Below are positions 13,901 through 26,269 of a DNA stretch of 64,000 nucleotides, piece by piece. The translations under genes and the position numbers were made by a program. Source of the DNA: Trichoplax adhaerens (taxonomy: Eukaryota; Placozoa; Uniplacotomia; Trichoplacea; Trichoplacidae); contig NW_002060960.1 in NCBI RefSeq assembly GCF_000150275.1, forward strand, positions 951,316 to 1,015,315, written 5' to 3'. The notes under the pieces were generated by a model that was not told the origin of the DNA, did no database searches, and saw nothing but the letters and a program-made list of their open reading frames with translations. Positions within the stretch are counted from its first letter, which is position 1. Each line of letters begins with the position of its first letter.

Positions 13901-14486
13901 CAAAAGAGCCATTCATACCTAATGTACTGAAATCGAAAAGTGGTCAATTCCATCGTAGCAGCATATGGGGGCCTACATGTAATGGACTGGATTGTATTGC
14001 AAGTGGCCAAACTATTCCAGAGGTATACCATAGTATAGATTTTACATTTTAATGCAGAATGCTAAGGTTTACTTACAATAAATATGAATGAACGCGGTAA
14101 TACTTTATTTGATTAGATGGAAGCTGGTGATTGGACTTACTTTGAAAGTGAGTATATAGGTGATCTCGAAAGTACTTGAATTTATACATTTGATGAAACT
14201 GTTCTTGTTTATAAGATCTAGGAGCATATGCATCAGCTGCGTCCTCCAATTTTAACGGATTTGCAAGTAAAGAAAGGCATTATTACATAAGCAAAGAACA
14301 TTGGTGAGCCAAATTTGTTCTTGGACTATTTGCGCTAGTAACTGTATGATTCAATTCGCTCCTACTTTTAAAGCTAGATTAATTTTACCAATCAATAATT
14401 TATTCCAATTTAATAGGAGTATGACTAATAAAGAAGTCAAGCAAGAGTTATCTCGATATTTTGATATTCATTTTAATACACAATAG
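10917..14486 (+). CDS. ODC-like pseudoenzyme, copy 3, complete, 17 exons, ~430 aa
   Basis: Full-length ODC fold with the same 17-exon structure as copy 2. Exons: 10917-11009, 11176-11235, 11798-11834, 11927-12003, 12079-12164, 12398-12484, 12564-12609, 12696-12784, 12950-13031, 13129-13206, 13288-13363, 13504-13590, 13741-13766, 13843-14022, 14117-14147, 14216-14303, 14417-14486. The reading frame is open throughout, but key residues are changed (human ODC numbering in brackets): AIQCN instead of AVKCN, so Gln66 replaces the Schiff-base Lys [K69]; Ser85 for Asp [D88]; Asp91 for Glu [E94]; Lys272 for Arg [R277]; Asn355 for Asp [D361]. FHVGSGC [H197], LDIGGG, Cys354 [C360] and LGAY are kept. 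Without the lysine it cannot form the internal aldimine, so decarboxylase activity is not expected. A regulatory role such as antizyme inhibition is inference; a decaying gene is the alternative. An in-frame ATG 48 nt upstream exists, but paralog comparison favours this start. Confidence 0.88.
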
Positions 14487-17400
14487 CTAAGAAGATAATC
14501 GTACTTGATAAGAATTGACACCATTACGTAAAATACTGATTGTTGAGTGAATAAGTTAGTCTGCGTATTTTTGCTAAAGAGACGTTCAAGTATTCATAGT
14601 TAGTTTATGTTTTACCGAACGTTAATTAAAATATTTAGGATGATTATCGCAAATACTTTAGCCGATATTTTTAACTAAAATATTCTGTTATCATATACAA
14701 GATTGCTATAATATGATACTGCTCGTTGCACAATGCTGCTGAACTCTAAATTATAACTGTTAAGACTTATAATCACTAGAGGTAAAAATATTATTATTGA
14801 AAAAGTTAAATTTCTTCAGTTAACGCCTAAAGCAGAAATTATCAAGAAATACACTTTTAGCTTGATAAAAAATCTTACGTATGGTGGCCACAATCATTTT
14901 ACATGTTAGCAACAAAATCAATAACCATCTTTGGATATTGATGTTTGGAATAAGATTATGATCTTTTACTGTTGTTGTTTACAAATTAGACGGTTCCTGT
15001 AGAAACGGGAACATTTGAGTTGAGTGGTGTGGTAAAAAGTTGTAGATGTATCTTTGCTAATAAAAGTTTATCTTTACAGTATTTTGCTGTGTGTGTTTAA
15101 CGTTAAGTAAAAGGGCTTTTAAGTCAGTAGCTAATTATAGACCTTTACTGTACGTCACCTTGTCGCAGAAGTGAAATTGTGACACAAAATTACTGACAAT
15201 AGCAATGCAAAAGAGTATAGAACTTATCTATTTGTGATGCCAGGATGTTATGAAATGGAGGATTAGTTTCGGAAATATTTCAAATCCATGTCCCACCTTG
15301 AAAAAGATTTATACGGTAAGGAGATAATGATATAGTTCAAATTTTCTTAACCGAGTTGAAATCGTGAAGACAGCGTTCATGCATCCATAAATGTTGAATT
15401 TTAGCTACTATTATACTGTGTTTTATTTCTAATCGAATTTATCACGAAAATACTATATTTAATATGCAATTGCGATAGGAAAGTAGAAAATTCGAAAAGC
15501 TTTTTATAGTTCACACGTATTTGGATTTACTACAGAAGCTAATATAAAATATAAAATAAAAGCACAGCACGCGAAGTATAACGAACGGGGATCGTCGAGT
15601 TCTTTACAATAGTACATATTCCAAAAATATGTAGTACAATATGTCAGTTACGAGTTAAAATTTGTAGCGAGAAAACTTGAACCAGATGAAAACCCAGAGT
15701 CTTCTGTTAGGTCTGTCTGCCCAACTTAGTCTACAAGACAACTCTAAATACTAACAATATCATCATCGACAGAAAGTTACGATAAACTACACGACTAAAT
15801 GAGAAAAAAGAGCAAAATAATCTATATTCCGAAAAGAGAGAAATTTTTGATGAGGTACTACACTTTTTTAGTATTACCATTATAGTGTTACCATCATAGT
15901 GTTGTATATATACAAATGATAAAGAATTATTTCGTTCTAAATTGCTAATTACCGCTAAATCTAAAAATGCACATGGCGAAATGAAATAAATGCGCATCTC
16001 ATCTTCAAATTTTCAAGAAAATACCTAACTTGTATCTAAAAGAAACTAGTCTACTATTTTTATTTATGTAGTGAATTAATTAATTTGCCTCAGCTAAAAA
16101 GATGATTAAATTACAAAGATGACTAAGGCCCTAGCGAGCTTAAAGTGGTAGATAAATGGCTTCGAAAGAAGCCAGAATGCTATGAAAGAAGAGGCGAGAT
16201 ATATAGAATCCTTATCAATTACATATCTTTAGAGATGAAAGTGGTTTCTTGAGGATAGGAAAAACTATCTGAAAATAGGGATATAAAGTCCGATGAATAA
16301 TCATTAAAGCTAGAATCAAAAAGTTAAACAGAAAACAAAAGATAATAATGTAGTCTACTTAGTGTACACATGTTTTGTAAGATATGACAATAATCTGCGT
16401 TATAAAGTTAGATCCATGGTGCAATAGAAATATACAAGACGATTTCTAGCCCAGACACCAGGTAGTAAGAGTATTTTGTGTAGCAAATTTAATATTTTTT
16501 TCAAGCAGTGACACATCGTAAGGTTAACCGTCTGCATCAACTAGATTTCGGGTATATCTCCCAGCCTAAAGTGTAGATCAATTACAATATAGTAGTAATT
16601 AGGTCGCAAAACACCTTTGTTCCATGTCAGTAATGGAGATTGTGATAACAGCAGTCTCGATATGCTATTTTTTATCGCCTTTACAGCGTCGTACAGGAAT
16701 TGAATTATTAAGTCTTTAAACTGCATTCGTTTTTACTATTAAGTTTCAAAATTGTTCGATATGACTTCGTACCGGGTCTGCTTGCTCATGAAAATTGAGT
16801 AGATGGTCAGCAAAGCAGTAAGTAGTTGATTGACGTACCATATTACCGTCTAATTTTTCATAAATTACTCTACATCTGCATTTCGGGCAATTATTCATTT
16901 CACGCTAATTTAGCATGCAAGTTACGAATTAGAAAAATATCAGTAAAGCAAGAATACAAGTACAATTTCTTACTCTTTCATTCAAAGTGCCGCATCAATC
17001 CTAAACTTCGCGTTATATACGGTTTGATGCTCTCACAGATTGCAATCCTAATACGCAGCAGGATCACGCAAGAGCATTACTGTCAGGTCTAAGATCTCGT
17101 TTCTAAAAGACTTCTAATTAGAATTTATTTTGTGCAGTTGTCTTTAAAGGACTTCATTCAGTGATTTTTCTATTCGATATTCTTCTCAAAAATCAGCTGA
17201 ATTATGATAATGAATCTAATCTTAAATCAGATATAATTAACAATGGCCCAAAATGTATCTAGTGTAAAACACTATATCGTATTCTTACTCGACATTTGTA
17301 GATATTTTCAATGCTTCTATTTATATGAACCTTTGGTAAGTTGGTTTTACGATACCGATAGTTACTTAGTTATCTGCAAGCCTTATATAACTAACTCAAA

Positions 17401-18471
17401 GACGTCTAGAAGACTTATATCAGATGTTAATTTATATTTTTGTAATTGCTATTTCATCCCTGTTCTAACACAGTCTCTCCAGGAATTATTTCCGTACTTA
17501 ACTATACTAAAGAAACTTTTGTAATATTTTATGTCGAAAAGCTTTACTACAGGTAAAAATTTTCTGTTGTTATAATCCTATGTACGTGTATATGAAAATA
17601 GTTATGTCCATACGTTCGAGCAGACGTATAATTTTCGGTAAATATGGGAGCGATATACTAGATTATATAAATGAAATTTTTTATCTCAGTCTATATACTG
17701 TAAATAGCTTTTCTATAATAATCTATATCAGGGACGCCTATAGTTAAAGTTTTACCGCAAGAAGCCAAAAAGTTATCACAGTGTCAAAATTAGCATGAAG
17801 TCGTATGCGCGTGCAGATATATATATATACATTTTAGTATATCCGGAGCGATATACTGGTTTATTTAAAGAAAACTTTAATATAGTAATCTACGTAAACC
17901 CAGCGATCAAAACGAAGATAAGATGGCAAAGTATCATCATCACGACAGGCTAAGATAACGATTGCGATTATTTTCTATGCTTTTGTATCTTAAAGTAACC
18001 TTGTTTTCACACAAAATGACCATATAGGACTTTATCTTTAGTCCTTCATAATATATGTATTTGGAAGCGATCGTTTCAAGAGAAAATTAATTTGGAGTTT
18101 TCTTCATGGACGAGTATAATTAATTCTACCACAAGCAATTGTTTATCAATTCATTAAAAATACAAACACAAAAATTTATGCTTTAACTTGCTGTTAACAT
18201 TCATAGCTTATAATACGTAAGAGTACGCCCTAAAGTCGATAATAAACAATAACAGCTTGAATATACCGTTATTCCGGTTGATTATCGTTATTTAGGTTTT
18301 TTTTGTGTAATCATATCGCTATTGAAATCTATATTATTTAGGCTTAAATATGCGCATGGTCATCGAATGATTAACGTAATTTTTGCAGTTGTAATTGTTC
18401 TTATTTAGACAATTGCACTACAAGAGGCTTATTTCATAAATCAGAAGTAGTTTACGTCTATACTAAACAAA
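14487..18471. other. Intergenic, no gene recognised
   Basis: About 4 kb of AT-rich spacer between the ODC cluster and receptor gene A. Several 60-93-codon frames occur (for example 15731-15997 minus and 17243-17524 plus), but none has a recognisable domain or plausible splice partners. A dispersed repeat copy lies at about 16970-17230. Confidence 0.45.
16970..17230 (+). repeat. Dispersed repeat, copy 1
   Basis: Shares order and wording with about 24050-24250: a segment around ctctcacagatt followed by a second around gacttcattc...gtgat and gatattcttc. Identity is moderate, roughly 70-75% by eye. No coding potential or terminal repeats are visible, so the element type is unknown. Confidence 0.5.
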
Positions 18472-21400
18472 ATGGCAGTCGTCAACCAGGCTTTGGTTGT
18501 CTTGTTGGTCTGTATCTTTCTTACTCATTGCTTGGCATCTGAAATATCCATCTATCAAAAATCTGATATCAAGAAAGATTGTCCAAAGAACTGCTTGTGT
18601 AGAAGCTCTGAAATTATCTGCACTCGACTAGAAGAGAAATTTGCTGTTATCCCGAATGATGTACATCGAATGTAAGTTAACTTAGTCTCTAGCATTCTTG
18701 GAAGGTAAGGTAAAGTAAATTAAGACTGTTTTGATGTTCTAGCTTATTCTTAAATTCTTAAGTACTAGTTCAACATACAGTTCTAATTCGCGTTTGGTAT
18801 GGACTTGTAATTTTTGCTTTACAATTAGACACTATTTACCGTGTTCCTTATTATATATTGATTATTTTAGATTGTCTGGTTTAATATTGATTAAGCTCAT
18901 CTAATGCTCTTTCTACTGCCTGAAATCATTTACTAGTTTTTAGACGATGATTATGGGGTCTGAATTTGATTCCATCGCATCTTTTCCGACATACGATGTT
19001 CAAAAAGCTATTGATTTCTTCCTTATATTTCAAACGTTACAGCTAGGATAGTGATAATCGTTCTTGAGATAATTTACAATAGTTTACAGAAGCTTACACA
19101 TCCCTCTATAGTAGTTACCAATATTTCAATAGTAAAAATCACAGCTTAAGACAAAGATGAGATTTCTAAGAATCTCTTGTTTCAAAAGCTTAAAATAGCA
19201 GCTGACTCAACTGATTCCAAATTATTGGGTTTTCGTTCACAATTATGAACATAAAAGCTTCCATATGACATAGTAGTTTGGAAGCACTTAGCTTACTAAA
19301 GAACTAGATTTCATTAAGTTAAGTCTTCTCAAGTAGTCTTTATAAATTAGAAGAAATGATTGAATTTTATGTTCATTGAAGGAAGCTACAAGGATGACCA
19401 AATCTATTAAATGCTAGATATTTTTAAAGTATTTACAAACTTCACTAACATTAAATTGTTGATTAAAGCTGTTTAAACAAGTGTGAATGCGTAAATTCAC
19501 GCATTCGTATTTGCACACCGAGCAGTATTTACGATATTAACGTACTGCAACAAAACCTGTTTATTACTGCTATGATCACGATGGTGTTGCTCTTTATTTA
19601 ATTGTTTACTGTAAAAAAAATTATTCTATAGAGAATTTTAATAAGCTTTTGCTGACGTCTAAAAGCAGACTATGATACGATAATTCAAACTTGCTAAAAA
19701 TTTTTAAATTGTAACTGCGGTTATTTGGTTTATTTATGGGCCACATCTCAGAGTTAATTTAGGCTGCATAGGTCCTACTTATCGCTTTCAAGTTACATTA
19801 AGAATTAAAGATATGCTTAGAAGATTAGTGCCGATTATGCAATCAAGATTATTAATTGAGAACTATCATCCCACTATAAACAATTTAAAATTGTAAATAC
19901 TTTACTTTCTTTCCAAATTCCAATTTGATTAGGTTTTTATATACCAATAAGTGCGATAATTCTCATGAAGATATTAGAGTTCTCCTTTAAATAACGCATC
20001 TAATTTGTAATTAGTTTGTGACAATAATTATGAAATCAAGGGTACTAAGGCGTCAAGGTCTGTTTGATAGAATAGGCAATCTACAAAGTATAGTACGATA
20101 TAATAAGACATTATGCAAAATTTTAGACGCTATGGCGTTAAATTTAAACATTCCATAAATAAATTTATGATGTCTCATAAAATACTTTTTGAAATAACGA
20201 CAACGATTCACACCGAGCTTAATTTTTTTTTCCAAAATTGATACTCAGGATTAGTTTCAAGATTTTAACTGTACTACGTTCAAATCTGTCATTTTAGAAT
20301 TTTAGAGCAAGAGTTGGAATGTAGCAACCAGAACATAAAGCAGCTGGCCAAATTATCTAATCAAAGACATATTCAACTTATCGGATATTGTATTCAAAAC
20401 GATCTGAGAAATAAAATACCTTTAAATAAAGTACTAACAGTATCAAACAGAGATCGACGAGGTACAATAAATAGGACTTTTGGATAGTATGTAAACAATA
20501 ATTTTTCACACTCTCATATTACAAGTCAGTGTCTTCTTTGCAAAGATTCATATATTAAAGAGATCGAATGTTATAGATCATATAAGAAGGAATTCGATTC
20601 AATATTTTATAATTATATGTAACTGTACTGACGGAAAATTATCAATTCCATTACTTGATCTTAGCTCTTCAAACTCGTAGCACCAGTAAAACAGGTATCG
20701 GAAAAGATTAAACCTTAGCTTTACACGGTTGTTGACACCGGATTAATATTGAAACCTTTTAAAAGTTTCTTTCACTAGTTGATTTTAAAATTTAGCCTAA
20801 TTGCATGCATAATTCTGCTATTGCAAACTTACAGTTGTTGGTGATTCGTTTATTGGCTGCTATTTCACTGATGGATTTTGTTCTTGGACACAAAGTGGTA
20901 ATAGACCGTTTCAAAGGCAAATTACAAGTGTTGGCAACTTTCCATTATATGGTATAATCAGTTTAATTATTTCAGCTTATTATTTCGCTAAACTTTTATT
21001 ATACTGGAATTTTATATCAATTTTTGTATTATGCAGCTGGTCCATATATATATTTTTTTAAAAGCTCATCAGATGGTTTAAGAACGTATGAGGCTATTCT
21101 GACCACTCCATCGCTAATATTGAAAAAAAATGCCAATTTTTCATATGTAAGTTCCAGCAATCTTAGATCTAACTATAAAAAAATATTCTAGAGCATTGAA
21201 TCTTATCGCATAATAATTTTTATACTACGTAAATATTCATCTACTCGTACAAGAATACTATCAAATTTAGCTTATGTTCTGTAATTTATAATAACGAATG
21301 TTTAATAAAGTTAATTTAGCTATCATTTTTGACGTAGATAGAATGATATTATTTTGTTAAAATAAAAATTGGGAAATAAGTTTGCCATAGCGTTTTCATA

Positions 21401-23719
21401 GTAGAATAAGACTCAAACTATTAGTACAGTATCTGTCGAGCTAAAAATATATTGATTAATGTATTTTGCTTAATGAAGTAGATTAATTTATACAAGAGAT
21501 AATCTTACTGGGAAATGATACTACTGAACTATAGAATCCAACATCAGTAGAAGGAATATGACTAAAGATCAACCGAAATTTTAACTTCGTGTTCTGCTGT
21601 ACTTAGCTATTACAAAATCTACGTGTACATGATTTTCTTAAAATAGGAAGTGTGTTTTTGCCCTTTATTAGCATGTATGTAATTTCTTTAGTAGTCTTTA
21701 TTTCAATTCTCAAATAGGTCAACTTCGATTTATTTTATATGCGCAACTTGTAATGGAAAATATCATATATTACTTGATTAATAGTACTATCATAGTTATT
21801 ATAGCTATCAGCTGAATGTTTCATACTTTCCTATAATTTATAAATCTCTGGCTGTGAAAAGTCTTCATTTATTTTACATTTAAACATTTGCGAATGCTGA
21901 CTGTTTTACTTTAATAGGTGACATACACAGCAATAGCTCGGACCAATTTCTTGAACTCCTTTTCATTTAGCTATGCGAAAGGGAATAGCTATTTCGTGTT
22001 GAGGACACCTTCACTAATGCTTGATGGATGGTGGCATGGTTATCGATCCTCTGATTTCTATGAAACATCTGCATTTCGAGTAAGTGCATTACAGATATGT
22101 AATATGAGTGTTAATTTATCAATTACATACGTTACATTTAAATCTAACTGTAGTATTTTGATGTATCAAAAATGGTATTTTAAAATTTTGGGCCTGGTAA
22201 GTATTCTGTAAATTTTAGAGCAATACAAGTAGAGCTGTTCTCAATCATTTAGTATTGGATAACTAGGTTTAATTACCAATTTGATACATATTTTCTGATG
22301 TTAGACTTTTAGTAATGTCTTCATTTGCGTAGCAGTATGTAATTTAGCAATATGCTACGTGGAGTCTGGTTAAAAGCGATGTTTAGAAACTTTAACGAAA
22401 TGCCATCTACTACCTGACCTTACGTATTTTTATTCATTAACTTAGTACACATTAAAAATTTATTGAATACAAGTACAATTATTCAATCTTACAGCTGAGA
22501 ATATATGCAGAAACAAGATGGCAGTCGCATTCTAACGGAAATTTTGGACTGGATAACATATTAATCCACAACGTTGAATTAGCTGGAAGTACGTAGCAAA
22601 AATGTCAATAATCAGGTTTTACTGGCTAAGTATTTAACCTTATCGGTGAGGTAATTGAAATTGCAGTAATCCCGCTTCTTATAAGATGATGATCAGTAAA
22701 CATTTTTTATAAATTTTAGATTCGACTTTCGCTACGGTCGGTCCCATCGTTGCGGTATTAAGCGCTGTCTTCGTTGTAATAGTAATCATTTACAAGCGTC
22801 AGATATGGCGTCGATTGAGGAATACTTCACAAGTTCAACAGCAAAATAATAATGTTGCTCTAAAGAATGTCGACAATCATAATTATCCGCTTACAAATTC
22901 AACATTTAATATGGGTTCGCAAGCGACGCATGGTCAGAATTCAATTTCTATGCCAAATCCATCTTTACCGTCTCAAATTCCGAGTGGTACCTCAACGGAA
23001 GTAGTAAGTTCACAATTTAAAGAGAAAAATAGCTGTGATTATTCAACAAATGTCGATAATTACACTTTTCCACTAACAAACCCTACATTTAATACTGCTT
23101 CGCAGGCTACCTACAGCCAGAATTTAATTCCTATGCCAAATCCATCTTTATCGTCTCAAACTCTAAGTACTTTTTCAACTGGGCCTATAACTTCACGATT
23201 TGATGACAAAAATGACAACTTTACTTCAATGAAAGTCGATAATCATAATTATCTATCTACAAGCTCAGCATTTAATGCGGATTCGCAAGCTACTTATAAT
23301 CAAAATTCAATTCCTATGCCAAGTCCGTCTTTCACGAGCCCAGCTCTGAGCGGTACCTTAGAGGGAGGAGTAACTTCACAAGCTGGTATATTCGTATTAA
23401 AATAATTACAGTTATCTTGTTAATACATAAAATTTTATAAGAGAACTAACTCACATTTACAAAAGCAGAACGTTATTAATGTAAATTACTTAAATGTGTA
23501 CCGAATCAAACATTTCATAAAATTCGGTAATCCAACTCATACGCCGTATAGTTGTCAGCCAGTTTTAAGTCTGCTGCACCATTTCACTTTAATTTAAATA
23601 GAAAATCGCTTGTACGGGCATTTCAATCTAATAATACAGTATCTTTATCAATTTTTGCGTATATTTTAGGTCATTCAGATATCCCACCAGATTATGCAAA
23701 AGTGGTTTCAACATCTTAA
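18472..23719 (+). CDS. Receptor A: LRRNT-like / MAM type I membrane protein, ~520 aa
   Basis: Exons: 18472-18671, 20298-20461, 20835-20951, 21037-21146, 21918-22079, 22495-22588, 22720-23385, 23670-23719. Exon 1 encodes a signal peptide and an LRRNT-type motif (CPKNCLCRSSEIICT...VIPNDV). Exon 2 encodes a second cysteine module shared with paralogs B and C. Exons 3-6 (residues ~122-282) form a MAM domain: CYFTDGFCSW, a central FSYAKG strand and a closing GLDNILIHNV. Exon 7 holds a TM segment (residues ~290-310, rich in Val/Ile/Ala), the basic stop-transfer KRQIWRRLR, and a long Ser/Asn/Pro-rich tail with three 61-aa repeats. The last 50-bp exon adds IPPDYAKVVSTS, including a PPxY motif. Reading through exon 7 would instead stop at 23405, but splicing matches the 50-bp terminal exon of paralog C. 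Unlike B and C it has no SRCR exons. Ligand unknown; a cell-surface recognition or adhesion role is inferred. Confidence 0.85.
22866..23384 (+). repeat. Three in-frame 183-bp coding repeats in the receptor A tail
   Basis: Repeats start at 22866, 23049 and 23232, each 183 bp (61 codons); the third is cut short by the exon end. The protein units begin VDNHNYPLTN, VDNYTFPLTN and VDNHNYLSTS, and share FN..SQAT..QN.I.MP.PS. The exact period without frame loss suggests selection to keep the repeats coding. Confidence 0.93.
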
Positions 23720-24049
23720 AGGCCAACAAATTCTAAATATACCAAGTGCACCATAAATTTTAATAATAAGATTTCATTTCTGTACGGAAAGACAATGAAT
23801 AATGACACGGGTATTTTAAAAAAATTTTATATAAGTCATCAGTGAGGTGTAACAGTTCCTGAACTTAAAGACTAGTATGCTGATAAGACATGATTGACTC
23901 TCCATATAAAAGTTTTATTATTATGTTGTATTAGTTTAAGTTTTTCAATAGTTGCTTCGGCAAATGTCTAGATCATTAGAGCATTAAATCCTACTGTTGT
24001 GGACTACCATACTTCCTTAAAAATTAACTAAACTAGCATAAAACTTCTA

Positions 24050-24250
24050 CTTTCGGTTGCTCTCACAGATTATAACGCTAATATGTAGTAGCATCTTGTA
24101 AAAGTATCTTACTACTATGATACCCAGGTCATTTTTTCTGTAAGGCTTGAAATTGAATATTTAATTTGCAAAATAGTCTTTGAAGACTTCATTCTGTGAT
24201 CTTACTATCGGATATTCTTCCTAAATCAACTGCTTATGCTAATAAAATGT
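24050..24250 (+). repeat. Dispersed repeat, copy 2
   Basis: Partner of the copy at about 16970-17230, with the same order of conserved blocks (ctctcacagatt, later gacttcattctgtgat and gatattcttc). Each copy lies upstream or downstream of receptor gene A. Confidence 0.5.
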
Positions 24251-26269
24251 AATTATAAATTACGAATAGTTAACAATGAATGATCCAAGATATTTCTTGA
24301 AAATTCTGCATCAATTCTTTCTCGATATTTGAAAGTCTTTACAGCGTTAGTATTGATGTAAATGTTATGATTTTGTATTTGATATACTGTATCACCGAAA
24401 TTACGATTGTTATTGTCGGTTAGTTTGCAGCTAATCATCCAAAGTAGCAGAGATAGGATATATACAAGATTGTACTCGTTGCAATTATAAAGTATCTCTC
24501 TTAGCCGTGGGTTACTACAACTCAATAAAGCTAAATCGCAGGTGCATCTTAGAACTGTAGTAGGAGTACCTCAAGGAATTAATCAGCAAGTTCTGTAGTA
24601 GATCTTCAGTTTTCGCACTTGCTGGCTCATGCATGCTCACTGAGTATAAAATTGTAATAGCGAATTCTATATTCGTTGGAAATAGCTTAGTTAATAAATT
24701 ATCAGTAAGCCTTCATATAGCTAATAAAATTGCAGTGTATCTAGATCTCATTTTAAGTTCTTAACATATTCTTAATGATAGGCATTTTCCATTCTTCATA
24801 TAGATATTTTTACAGTCTGTTACTGCTATATGCAAATATAGCTATTAATAATTAGTTATTTATAGCACCTACAGTCTTTGCTATTTTTCATAATTATTTA
24901 CTGTTACATAGTCTATTATGTTATATCTTGGATCAAATTCTACAATCCGGTTTTCTGCATACGTTCTATCTCAAACGCTATAAATACTTATGATTTCTGT
25001 TTCAGATTTGTTAGTACAACTATTCTTCAGTTCACTATATTATTATAATTAACAACAAAATATTATATGCACCAATAATTCGCCGTGTAGTAACGTTATG
25101 TAAATTTTGAAGCGTATAATTGTGCTATGGCTGTGTTGTAGGCACTAGTGTCTGACGAATAACACTGATACAATGTGGAATGTATCGGAATGGGAATACT
25201 AGAGAAACATACTATATATAAGACGTCGAGATTAGAAATAAAGAGCAAATTATACAAGTGCATTCAAATGAAGTCTAAACGTCTTGACAATTAGTTGTAT
25301 TTACTATTATTAGTATCTGCGCTCGTTACTTCATAACAGCTTAATTATGCCGATCTAGTAGTAACTACCACACTGTACCTAATAATATCATTAATGGAGT
25401 ATCTATTTTTGTCGTAAAACCTATCGTGTAAAGAATGGTGGAGTACAGTAATGTCAAGTGATATGTAATTAAAACGATTGAAATATTTTCTCTATACTGT
25501 ACGTTTGTTTTGGAGGTTCTGTACGAATCAAGTCAGAAGTCATCGTTGAAGAGATTTTCAGGACTCTGCTTAACCGTAGGGCACGGCACAGCATATTCTA
25601 TACCTGTGTCATCCTAGAAGAAAGTTATTATAGTCACCGTCTTAACATATTCTGCGATGCTGCGTTTACAGCGTTAAAATTCAACGTAGATATCATTTTA
25701 TCACGAGTTATGTTATTATTAAGTAAAGTCTTAAAATAATAGCTATTGGTAATTGTCAATTTAAATGTCAAATCATGTAAAATATTCCTTCTAATGATGG
25801 ATTATCAAGACGTTCTTGAGGGCAATATTCCCTAGAGTTCTATCTATGATTTTCTTATTCTTTTACTTATTCACATTACCGTAGTCAACGAAAAATATAA
25901 CGGATAACCTTACTTTGGTACCCTTAGTCATGATATGCTTATTAAAAATTGAAAACTGACATTACGAATCTACTATCAGTCTTTTCCTCTCTAACGTCTA
26001 CATACAGTCAAAAACTACTCGACTTATATTCAGTCATTGTAGTGTGACCTAGCTGGGACTACGGGGTAGTCGTGAGTGAATATTTTATTGCAAAATCATT
26101 CAATTTATAGCAAATCTAGATAAGTAATCATTATCAGTTTATTGATAATACTATGTATGCAAGTATGCATTTGTCTATTATAAAGATGTAAAACATCGTA
26201 GATAAATTAATATATAAGCATTCCTTGATAAGTTATCGTATAGACAACTATGCATAAGTTACTACTAAC

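Noticed and set aside
17243-17524. 93-codon plus-strand ORF
   Set aside because: No domain, no signal or TM pattern of note and no splice-consistent neighbour; likely chance.
23386-23405. Receptor A ending at the in-frame stop of exon 7
   Set aside because: A good donor at 23386 and acceptor before 23670 give a 50-bp exon with PPxY that mirrors the terminal exon of receptor C.
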